The position numbers and the translations under genes are program-made. Below the pieces are notes generated by a model. The model searched no databases. It saw nothing but the letters and a program-made list of their open reading frames with translations, and had not been told where the DNA came from. From CAZKCI01 sp964551475 (GTDB lineage Bacteria > Auribacterota > Erginobacteria > Erginobacterales > CAZKCI01), in NCBI GenBank assembly GCA_964551475.1, contig CAZKCI010000076.1, positions 1-60,967 of the forward strand: a stretch of DNA of 60,967 nucleotides, written 5' to 3'. The number at the start of each line of letters is the position of its first letter. Positions within the stretch are counted from its first letter, which is position 1. Below are positions 49,526 to 56,612 of the stretch, piece by piece.

Positions 49526-50341
49526 CTATTTCAGATAATACATCTTCGGTTCGTTCCCGATCTGCACCGAGAGCTCGATGTAGGGCCGGATGGCGCTGTG
49601 GGCGATCTTGTCCATCAGGACCTCCTCCACCTGGAAGATCCCGGTGGCGTCCTTCATCTGGATGAAGATCTGCAGGGGCTTCTTCTCCCCCTTGACCAGG
49701 TCCACACTGGTCACGCTCATGGCCGAGCGGGCGTGGATATCCCCCACGTGAGGCTCGCGGCGGCGCTTGGAGACCACCCGGGCGCGGCCGAGTTCCATGT
49801 CGCAGCCGTCGGCCACCAGCATGATCCCGGACTCGATCGAGCTGACCTTGAGATGGCCCATGTGCCCCATGATGCACTCGAAAATGTAGGAGCGCAGGAT
49901 GAAGATCAGGGACTCGTCCTGGTAGACATGGCGCAGCGCGCCCAAAATGAAGGGATCGCCGACCGCCACCGAATTCATCTCGTGCTCCTGCCTCCCCACC
50001 GACATGCCCAGGTCGTGCAGGAAGCCGGCGACCGCCACCACCAGTCGGGCGTCCTCGAAATTCCCCACGCCCTCCTTGACCAGGTTCGGCTCGACCCCGC
50101 CGTCGTGCAGGAGGCCGATGAGCTTGAGGGCGTTCAGCGTGGCGATCTTGGCGTGGACCCGGCCGTGGTCGTTGAACCCCATCCGCTCGATCGAAACCAC
50201 GTTGCAGAATCCCATCAGGTTCTCCAGCGCCTTGTCCCGGAGCAGATACTCCACCGCCTGGCGCGACGGTCCGCTGGTCTTCTCGATCAGCTCCTGGTCC
50301 AGCTTCTTCTCGAACTCGCTCTTGGGTCGTTCCATCATCAT
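49526..50341 (-). CDS. HD-domain phosphohydrolase-like protein
   Basis: 271 aa, ATG 50341 after AAGGAGAAGACACG. The HD motif is spread as NDHGRVHAKIATLNAL, VAGFLHDLGMSVGR, with a conserved MLVADGCDMELGRARVVSKRR late in the domain. C-terminal beta domain (YIELSVQIGNEPKMYYL). Resembles HD proteins frequent in archaea and Thermotogales with unassigned substrates (a nucleotide or cyclic dinucleotide is possible). It lies between lpxH and a SurA-like gene. Confidence 0.85.
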   Translation of the reverse strand: MMMERPKSEFEKKLDQELIEKTSGPSRQAVEYLLRDKALENLMGFCNVVSIERMGFNDHGRVHAKIATLNALKLIGLLHDGGVEPNLVKEGVGNFEDARLVVAVAGFLHDLGMSVGRQEHEMNSVAVGDPFILGALRHVYQDESLIFILRSYIFECIMGHMGHLKVSSIESGIMLVADGCDMELGRARVVSKRRREPHVGDIHARSAMSVTSVDLVKGEKKPLQIFIQMKDATGIFQVEEVLMDKIAHSAIRPYIELSVQIGNEPKMYYLK

Positions 50342-50394
50342 CGTGTCTTCTCCTTCGCTATGTCTGCTGAGTATCGTATCAGGCCGATGCCCTA

Positions 50395-50535
50395 TCTGAG
50401 ATCTAAAATCCTAAATCTGAGATCCATCAGTGCCGGGCCAATGCCGTTCTGAAATCTGAGATCTCAAATCTGAGATCCATCGGTGCCGGGCCAATGCCAT
50501 TTCTGAGATTTGAAATCTCAAATTTGAAATTATAT
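50395..50535. repeat. W2 words with two direct copies of a 66-bp block
   Basis: CTGAGATCCATCAGTGCCGG and CTGAGATCCATCGGTGCCGG blocks (about 50417-50520) separated by W2 words GAAATCTGAGATCTCAAATC; ends about 10 nt before the PpiC stop. Confidence 0.8.
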
Positions 50536-50547
50536 AACCGCCTCCCC

Positions 50548-51387
50548 CTATTCCCTCCCCGGCGGCGCGGCGGGGGGCGTCCGCAGCCCCTCTCCGACGA
50601 TCTCGATCGCGGCCGCGGACCTGAGCTCCCCGAGCCACCCGCCGACCAGCTCCTCGCGACGGGAAACGATCAGGTGTTCCCGGATGGCATCCGATGTCTC
50701 GGCCAGCGTTTCCCTGCGGGCAGGACGGACATCCAGAACCTCGATGACATGATAGCCGAACCGGGTCCGCAACGGCGGGCTGAACACGCCGGTCGGGAGA
50801 GAAAACGCAGCCGCGGCCAGCTCCGGAATAATGTTTTTGCGCTCGATATAGCCGAGGTCCCCGTAGTTCACCGCGAACGGTTCCAGCGAATGATCCTGCG
50901 CCAATCGGGCGAAATCGCCGCCGTTCCTGAGCCTCTCCCTGATCTTCTCCGCCTCCCACTCCTCTCCGGTCACAATCTGCCGCACCCTCCGGCTTTCGGA
51001 GGCGACAAAAGCGGCGTGGTTGTCTGCGTAAAAATCGGCCACGTCGGTATCGCTGACCTCCAGAGCATTGCCCAGCCGATCCCGAAGCAGACGGTCGATC
51101 ACCTGCGCTTCCCACAAGTCTCGCAATTCCGGGAGACGGGTGATTCCCGTTTTTTCCGCCTCATCCAGAAGGAGGCGTCGATCGATCAGAATCTCCAGCG
51201 CGCGCCGGCGGCTCCCCTCCCCGGACGGATCGGGAAACCGAGCGATCTCCCGCTCCAGCTCGGCCGATGAGATCGCCCGGCCGTTGACCGTCGCCGCGGG
51301 CGGATTCGCGCCGTCCCCCCCTCCCCCCCCGCATCCCGCCAGGATGAGCAGAGCCCCGATCCACCCCGCCAGATAGCATTTCTTCAT
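50548..51387 (-). CDS. SurA/PpiC-type peptidyl-prolyl isomerase lipoprotein
   Basis: 279 aa. Lipobox LLILAGC (Cys 19) followed by a Gly run. N-terminal SurA-type helices (VNGRAISSAELEREIARF, RALEILIDRRLLLDEAEK), then a parvulin domain (about 135-225; GGDFARLAQDHSLEP, YGDLGYIERKNIIPEL, FSPPLRTRFGYHVIEVLD). A periplasmic chaperone for outer-membrane proteins, here anchored as a lipoprotein. No strong ribosome site. Confidence 0.92.
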   Translation of the reverse strand: MKKCYLAGWIGALLILAGCGGGGGDGANPPAATVNGRAISSAELEREIARFPDPSGEGSRRRALEILIDRRLLLDEAEKTGITRLPELRDLWEAQVIDRLLRDRLGNALEVSDTDVADFYADNHAAFVASESRRVRQIVTGEEWEAEKIRERLRNGGDFARLAQDHSLEPFAVNYGDLGYIERKNIIPELAAAAFSLPTGVFSPPLRTRFGYHVIEVLDVRPARRETLAETSDAIREHLIVSRREELVGGWLGELRSAAAIEIVGEGLRTPPAAPPGRE

Positions 51388-51404
51388 GCGCGGTTAAATT
51401 TCGC

Positions 51405-51590
51405 CCAGCTAAAGCCAAGCCCAATTAGTGCAAATTCGTGCCTGCGCGCTGAAGCGCTGCGGCGCGCAAGCGTGTCAATTTGTGGGCATCAGTAGCGAGT
51501 CAAAGCCAAGCCGGGCTAATTCGCGTAATTCGTAGTCCCCAATTCGCGTAATTCGTAGTCCGTAATTCGTAGTCCCCAATTCGTAGTCCG
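51405..51590. repeat. W4 array with embedded palindrome, copy A of a 150-bp direct repeat
   Basis: 51433-51590 is nearly identical to 56457-56612. In both, the W4 word AATTCGTG is split by a palindromic insert CCTGCGCGCTGAAGCGCTGC plus GGCGCGCAAG (51441-51470), followed by a repeated CGTG. The right part has TCGCGTAATTCGTAGTCC words and ends 2 nt before the amrS stop. Confidence 0.9.
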
Positions 51591-51591
51591 G

Positions 51592-52611
51592 TCAGTCCCA
51601 GACGCCGGCCACAGGTTCCCCGCAGAAACCGCATTTCCCCTCCCGGATCCTCATCCCCGTCACCTGGAACCCGGAGCGGGAGACGATCTCCTTCCCGCAG
51701 CGGGAACAGAAGGTGTTCTCCCCCCCGTCGCCGGGGAGATTCCCCGTATACACATAGCGCAGGCCGGCCGAGAGGCCGATCGACCTGGCTCGGGCGAGAA
51801 CGGCGGCGGGCGTCCGGACGGCGTCGGTCAGGCGGTAGGTGGGATGGAAGGCGCTCACGTGCCAGGGGATCTCCTTGCCGATCCCGACCAGGAAAGAGGC
51901 TATCTCCTTCAATTCCTCGTCCGAATCGTTGTGTCCGGGGATGACCAGCGTCGTCACCTCCACCCAGATCCCGCGCTTTTTCATCGACGCGATCGTGTCC
52001 AGCACCGGCTGGAGGCGGGCCCCGCAGATCGTCCGGTAGGACTCGTCACGGAAAAACTTGAGATCCACGTTCGCCGCGTCGAGCCAGGGGCCGGCCGCCG
52101 CCAGCGCCTCGGCGGTCATATAGCCGTTGCTGACGAAGATATTTTTCAGCCCGCGGCCTTTGGCGGCGACGGCGGTGTCCGCGGCGTACTCGAAGAAGAT
52201 CGTCGGCTCGGTGTAGGTGTAGGAGACGGAACGGCAGCCAAGCCGCTCCGCTTCCGCGGCCGCCCTTTCGGGGGGAAGGGGGCTGCCGGCGATCTCGCCG
52301 GTCTCGCGGGGCATCTGGGAGATGTCGGCATTCTGGCAGTTCCGGCAGCGAAAGTTGCAGCCGGCCGCGGCCAGCGAAAAAGAGCGAGTCCCCGGAAGGA
52401 AATGGAAGAGCGGCTTCTTCTCGATCGGATCGACGTTGGCGGCGATCGCCTTCCCGTAGACCAGCGAATAGAGGATCCCTCCCCGGTTCTCCCGCACGCC
52501 GCAGATGCCCCGTTTCTTCTCCCCGATCAGGCATCGGTGGGCGCAGAGGGAACAGCGGACCTTCCCCCCCTCCGCCTTCTCCCAGAATCGAGCTTTGGTG
52601 CCTTCGGTCAT
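51592..52611 (-). CDS. amrS: AmrS/PflA-like radical SAM enzyme
   Basis: 339 aa from ATG 52611; the open frame extends 51 codons into a repeat. KVRCSLCAHRCLIGEKKRGICGVREN opening, cluster motif AGCNFRCRNCQN (CxxxCxxC), TYTEPTIFFEYAADT, FVSNGYMTAEAL, NVDLKFFRDE, VIPGHND and PWHVSAFHPTYRL match the AmmeMemoRadiSam-system radical SAM protein. Partners (Memo, AMMECR1) are not in the window. C-terminal Cys pairs (CSRCGKEI, CGFCGEPV) look like a zinc ribbon. Function unsettled. Confidence 0.9.
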   Translation of the reverse strand: MTEGTKARFWEKAEGGKVRCSLCAHRCLIGEKKRGICGVRENRGGILYSLVYGKAIAANVDPIEKKPLFHFLPGTRSFSLAAAGCNFRCRNCQNADISQMPRETGEIAGSPLPPERAAAEAERLGCRSVSYTYTEPTIFFEYAADTAVAAKGRGLKNIFVSNGYMTAEALAAAGPWLDAANVDLKFFRDESYRTICGARLQPVLDTIASMKKRGIWVEVTTLVIPGHNDSDEELKEIASFLVGIGKEIPWHVSAFHPTYRLTDAVRTPAAVLARARSIGLSAGLRYVYTGNLPGDGGENTFCSRCGKEIVSRSGFQVTGMRIREGKCGFCGEPVAGVWD

Positions 52612-52621
52612 TTTATCGACC

Positions 52622-52665
52622 CCGGTAGCCGCAGGCTTCAGCCTGCGTTTGCCTGCGCTCGGCTG
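52622..52665. repeat. P1 palindrome between apgM and amrS
   Basis: GGTAGCCGCAGGCTTCAGCC, with a partial second half (CCTGCGCTCGGCTGAG). Lies at the 5' side of amrS. Confidence 0.75.
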
Positions 52666-52670
52666 AGTTT

Positions 52671-53876
52671 TCAAGCCCCGAACTTCTCCATCTTCAGCGC
52701 GTTCGCGAGCATCAGCGCCATCGACTCCTCCGCCGGGAAACGCCCCAGGCCGCCCCGGAGACACTGAGCCTCGGAGAAGGCGTCCGCCTCGTCCACGCGG
52801 ACATAGGGGGAGACGAGCAGGAAGGGGTTGGGATGCCAGGAGTGCCCCTGGAGCAGGCAGGGCGTGGAGTGATCCCCGGTGACCGCGAGCACGTCGGGCT
52901 TGAGCTCGAGCAGGCGGGGCAGGAGCCGGTCCACCTCCTCGATCACCTTGACCTTGGCGGGGAAGTTTCCGTCCTCGCCGTAGGAGTCGGTCTTCTTGAC
53001 GTGGACGAAGAAGAAGTCGAACCGGTCCCAGTTCTCCCTTAACGTTTTGAACTCGTCCTCCACCGTGTCCCCGGTTGTGAGAATGCTCATCCCCACCAGT
53101 CGCGCCAGCCCCCGGTACATCGGGTAGGTGGCGATGGCGGCCGGTTTGAGCTTATAGAGATCCTGCATCTGGGGGATGGTCGGAGGAGAGGAGAATCCGC
53201 GCAGAAGCAGCGTGTTGGCGGGGTGATTCGCTTTTAATACCTCGTTGGCCCGGGAGATGAACTCGTTGACCGCCGCCGCGGTCGCCTGCGCCTCGGGGGC
53301 CAGCGCCGAAGCCGGGAGGCTTTTCTTGCCCAGGACCTGCGGGTCGGTCTCGCTCACCCGCGGATCGAGCTTCTGGCCGCGGAAAACGGCGACGAAGCGG
53401 TGCTCCTTGACTGTGCGCAGGAGAACTTCCGCTCCCCGGACTTCCCGGATGGCGGCGCTCAACTGAGCCACCAGTTCGGCGTTCTTCTCGGTGGAGATCC
53501 TCCCGGCCCGGCGATCGGTGATCAGGCCGTTTCCATCCATGGAGGCGAAGTTGCCCCGGGTGGCGACATCGGTGGGCATAAGCTTCATTTCGATCCCCGT
53601 CGCTTCCAGAATCCCCCGCCCGATCTGATAGCGGATGGGATCGTAGCCGAAAAGGGAGACATGGGCGGGGCCGGAGCCGGGCGTGATCCCGGAAGCGATG
53701 GGATCGCTCAAGCCCAGCGTCCCTTCCTTCGCCAGGCGGTCGAGGACGGGTGTGCGGGCCGCCTCCAGGGGGGTCTTCCCCTTCTGCCGGACATCCCCCA
53801 GACCGTCCATGACCAGAAGCACGATGCGCGTGGGTGTGGACACGGACAGAGAACTCATGACCGATTCGGGAACCAT
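52671..53876 (-). CDS. apgM: Archaeal-type 2,3-bisphosphoglycerate-independent phosphoglycerate mutase
   Basis: 401 aa, ATG 53876 after GAGGAGGCAGTGCT. Alkaline-phosphatase fold with VLLVMDGLGD (metal and Asp), SGITPGSGPAHVSLFGYDP (nucleophile Ser region), FVHVKKTDSYGEDGNF and GDHSTP. Matches ApgM, the short archaeal form of iPGM, which interconverts 3- and 2-phosphoglycerate. Divergent from nadE. Confidence 0.95.
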   Translation of the reverse strand: MVPESVMSSLSVSTPTRIVLLVMDGLGDVRQKGKTPLEAARTPVLDRLAKEGTLGLSDPIASGITPGSGPAHVSLFGYDPIRYQIGRGILEATGIEMKLMPTDVATRGNFASMDGNGLITDRRAGRISTEKNAELVAQLSAAIREVRGAEVLLRTVKEHRFVAVFRGQKLDPRVSETDPQVLGKKSLPASALAPEAQATAAAVNEFISRANEVLKANHPANTLLLRGFSSPPTIPQMQDLYKLKPAAIATYPMYRGLARLVGMSILTTGDTVEDEFKTLRENWDRFDFFFVHVKKTDSYGEDGNFPAKVKVIEEVDRLLPRLLELKPDVLAVTGDHSTPCLLQGHSWHPNPFLLVSPYVRVDEADAFSEAQCLRGGLGRFPAEESMALMLANALKMEKFGA

Positions 53877-54049
53877 AGCACTGCCTCCTCATGCGCCCGG
53901 CTACGGCGCGAAGTTTGTTTTATCCTATCATCAGGCGGAAGGAGTAGAAAGCCGGAAGTCGGATGGCCCAGGGAAGTCGGATGGCCCCGTCAGTGTCGGT
54001 TTATCAGTCCGATCGGTCCGATCCGACCGATCGTCACGCCGGAGACCGT

Positions 54050-54076
54050 TTGACATGCCGATCCAGACCGTATAAC
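54050..54076 (+). promoter_or_regulatory. Sigma-70-like promoter for nadE
   Basis: TTGACA (54050-54055), 15-nt spacer, TATAAC (54071-54076). Both boxes are close to consensus; the spacer is short. Located 13 nt before the ATG at 54090, so a near-leaderless mRNA is likely, or the start is ATG 54096. Confidence 0.5.
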
Positions 54077-54089
54077 CTTCCTCTTCGCC

Positions 54090-54887
54090 ATGACCATGAA
54101 CGAGCTCCCTCAGATCGACGCCTGGAGAGTGGAGAAGTTCCTCTCCGAGTTCATCCGCGAGTACACGGAGAAGGCGGGGAAGGAAAAGGTGATCCTGGGG
54201 ATCTCCGGCGGGATCGATTCCGCGCTGGTGGCGGCTCTGGCCCGGGAGGCCCTGGGTCCCCGCCGCGTCGTCGGCCTCATCCTCCCCTACCACAGCACCC
54301 CCCCCGAGGAGGCGCGGGACGCCGAACACCTCTGCCGGATGCTCAAGATCCGGCACAAGACGATCGAGATCACGCCGATGGTCGACGCTTACTTCAGCCA
54401 TTTCCCCCGGGCGAGCCTCATGCGTCGGGGGAACAAGATGGCCCGGGAGCGGATGTCCATCCTGTACGACTGGGCCGCCTACCATGACGCCCTGGTCCTG
54501 GGGACCAGCAACCGGACCGAGCTCACCCTGGGCTATTTCACCAAGTTCGGGGACGGCGGGGCGGACCTGGAGCCGATCGGGGGGCTCTACAAGTGCGAGG
54601 TGCGCCAGCTCGGCCATTCCCTCTCTCTCCCCCGGATGATCCTCGACAAGCCTCCCAGCGCCGGTTTCTGGAAGGGACAGACCGACGAGAAGGAGCTGGG
54701 CTTCAGCTACAACCTTCTCGACCGCTTCCTCCACCTCCACCTGGACAAGGGATTCACCCCCGATCAGCTGGTGGAATCGGGCTTCCCCCCGGAAACGGTC
54801 GTGGCCGTCGTGAGGCGCATCCGCGCCAACCGTCACAAGCTCCTCTTCCCCCCCTCCGCCGAGATCCCGGCGCAGTGGCGCAAGTAA
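54090..54887 (+). CDS. nadE: NH3-dependent NAD synthetase
   Basis: 265 aa, single synthetase domain with no glutaminase domain, so it should use ammonia. ATP-pyrophosphatase loop GISGGIDSALVAALAREA, RMSILYDWAAYHDALVLGTSNRTELTLGYFTKFGDGGADLEPIG, and LPRMILDKPPSAGFWKGQTDE (family NAAD site). Converts deamido-NAD to NAD. Two ATGs three codons apart; either may start. It is alone, convergent with ssnA. Confidence 0.96.
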   Translation: MTMNELPQIDAWRVEKFLSEFIREYTEKAGKEKVILGISGGIDSALVAALAREALGPRRVVGLILPYHSTPPEEARDAEHLCRMLKIRHKTIEITPMVDAYFSHFPRASLMRRGNKMARERMSILYDWAAYHDALVLGTSNRTELTLGYFTKFGDGGADLEPIGGLYKCEVRQLGHSLSLPRMILDKPPSAGFWKGQTDEKELGFSYNLLDRFLHLHLDKGFTPDQLVESGFPPETVVAVVRRIRANRHKLLFPPSAEIPAQWRK

Positions 54888-54894
54888 AACCACC

Positions 54895-54990
54895 CATATC
54901 TCATTTATCATCTGTCATTTTTCATTTATCAAGTCGGCAGGGCAAAATCGCCACGCCACTTGATAGTTGAAAAATGATAAATGAGATATG
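54895..54990. terminator. W11 inverted repeat between convergent nadE and ssnA
   Basis: Arms CATATCTCATTTATCATC (from 54895) and GATAAATGAGATATG (to 54990) with TTTTTCATTTATCAAGT words inside. It leaves exactly 7 nt on each side to the two stop codons, so it could serve as a bidirectional terminator. Confidence 0.75.
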
Positions 54991-54997
54991 TTCTTTT

Positions 54998-56338
54998 CTA
55001 GAACCTCTTGTAGAACTTCTTCGCCAGCGCGCGGGAGCGGGCGGAGAGCTCCTCCTCGTCGAGATTCACGAGCTTCCGGTTCCTGAGCAGCGTCTTCCCG
55101 GCCACGATCGTGGTGTCCACCGGGGCGCCGCAGATCCCGAAGAGGAAATGGCCCAGGAACGACCCTTCGTGCAGCGGCGTGGGGGGGACATAGTCGATCA
55201 CGATCACGTCCCCGACCGCCCCTTCCGCGAGCGTCCCCATATCCATCTCGAACTGGCGTCCGGCGATCCGGGCGTTGTTGGCGAGGAGAAGCTGGCAGGA
55301 CTCCACGAAAGCCACCCGGGGATCGCGCTGGGCGAGCTTGTGGAGAATGTTGGCGCAGCGGACCTCGTCGCACATGTTGGAGGTCATTCCGTCCGACCCC
55401 AGGCCGACCAGTATCCCCTTGGCCAGCATCTCCAGGACCGGGGCGGTCCCCACGGCGTTGTTCATATTCGACTGCGGGTTGTGGACCGCCGCTGTCCGCG
55501 TCTCCTTCAGAATCTCCATCTCCGCCTCGTTGATGTGGACGCAGTGGATGGCGATCGTCTTCGGCCCCAGCGCTCCCTTGCGCCAGAGACGCTCCAGCAC
55601 CCGCATCCCGTGGCGGGAGACGGACTCCTCCTCGTCGGAGGCGGCCTCGGCCACATGGGTGTGGAAGCCGACCTTGAGCTCGTTCGCCTCCGCCACCGCC
55701 CTCTCCAGCGACCCGTCCTTGACGGTGAAGGAGGCGTGGAGACCGAACATCCCGGTCACCAGCCTCTCCGGGGAGGCGGGAGCCGCCTTGACCTTCCGGA
55801 TGAAGCGGACATTCTCCTCGATCCCCTCCTCTCCCTTCCCGTAGCGGTCGGAGATCCCCAGTGTGAGCGAGGCCCGGATCCCGGCCGCCTCCACCGCTTT
55901 CCCGATCTCGTCCAGGCAGAGAGCCTGGTATCCCTGGCTCTCGTGGTGGTCGATGATCGCGGTCACGCCCTTCTTCACGCAGTCCATCAGGGGGATGATC
56001 GCGCTGTAGTAGAGATCGCCTTTGCTGAGCGCCTTGTCCAGCGGCCACCACATCCGCTCCAGGATCTCCACGAAGGTGTGAGGCGGCGGGGACTTGGGCG
56101 AGAGGCCGCGGGCGAAGGTGCTGTAGAGATGGTGATGGCAGTTGATGAAGCCGGGCATGATCAGCATCCCCTCCGCGTCGATGTACTTCGCCTTGGGAGC
56201 GCGTTTGCGGACCGCGGCGTCCTTCCCCACCGCGGCGATCAGGCCGTCCCGGATGAGGACGGCGCCCTTCTCGATCACCCGGTTGTTCTCTCCCAGCGTG
56301 ATCACTGTCCCGTTGCCGACGATCATTTCCTTGCTCAT
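54998..56338 (-). CDS. ssnA: SsnA-type amidohydrolase/aminohydrolase
   Basis: 446 aa. Metal ligands in PGFINCHHHLYSTFARG, then SPKSPPPHTFVEILERMWWPLDKAL, which is a close SsnA signature. GFHTHVAEAASDEEES, AIHCVHINEAEMEIL, HNPQSNMNNAVG, LGSDGMTSNM complete the chlorohydrolase/deaminase fold. SsnA clusters with purine/selenate-dependent catabolic genes in enterobacteria; its substrate is unproven. With adenine deaminase at 34700 it may belong to purine degradation, though the two are 20 kb apart. Confidence 0.9.
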   Translation of the reverse strand: MSKEMIVGNGTVITLGENNRVIEKGAVLIRDGLIAAVGKDAAVRKRAPKAKYIDAEGMLIMPGFINCHHHLYSTFARGLSPKSPPPHTFVEILERMWWPLDKALSKGDLYYSAIIPLMDCVKKGVTAIIDHHESQGYQALCLDEIGKAVEAAGIRASLTLGISDRYGKGEEGIEENVRFIRKVKAAPASPERLVTGMFGLHASFTVKDGSLERAVAEANELKVGFHTHVAEAASDEEESVSRHGMRVLERLWRKGALGPKTIAIHCVHINEAEMEILKETRTAAVHNPQSNMNNAVGTAPVLEMLAKGILVGLGSDGMTSNMCDEVRCANILHKLAQRDPRVAFVESCQLLLANNARIAGRQFEMDMGTLAEGAVGDVIVIDYVPPTPLHEGSFLGHFLFGICGAPVDTTIVAGKTLLRNRKLVNLDEEELSARSRALAKKFYKRF

Positions 56339-56429
56339 CTATCTCTCCTGGGGTGCGTGTTGGCCCGCTGTAAATACCACAATTTCCACCCGGGGAAAAG
56401 CCCGTTCCGTTCAGGATAAATTGCGGATT

Positions 56430-56612
56430 GCGGATCGCGAATTTCGGATCGTGAAAATTCGTGCCTGCGCGCTGAAGCGCTGCGGCGCGCAAGCGTGTCA
56501 ATTCGTGGACATCAGTAGCGAGTCAAAGCCAAGCCGAGCTAATTCGCGTAATTCGTAGTCCCCAATTCGCGCAATTCGTAGTCCGTAATTCGTAGTCCGT
56601 AATTCGTAGTTT
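56430..56612. repeat. W4 array with embedded palindrome, copy B of the 150-bp direct repeat
   Basis: The same order as copy A at 51405-51590: AATTCGTG, palindromic insert, CGTGTCAATTCGTGGACATC, GAGTCAAAGCCAAGCCGAGC, then AATTCGCGTAATTCGTAGTC words to the TPR stop (56613). Same orientation as copy A, about 5.0 kb away, with amrS, apgM, nadE and ssnA in between. Confidence 0.9.

Noticed and set aside
53931..54911. 326-aa open frame antisense to nadE
   Set aside because: It is rich in Val/Gly/Asp/His with no domain, and nadE on the other strand has all family motifs.
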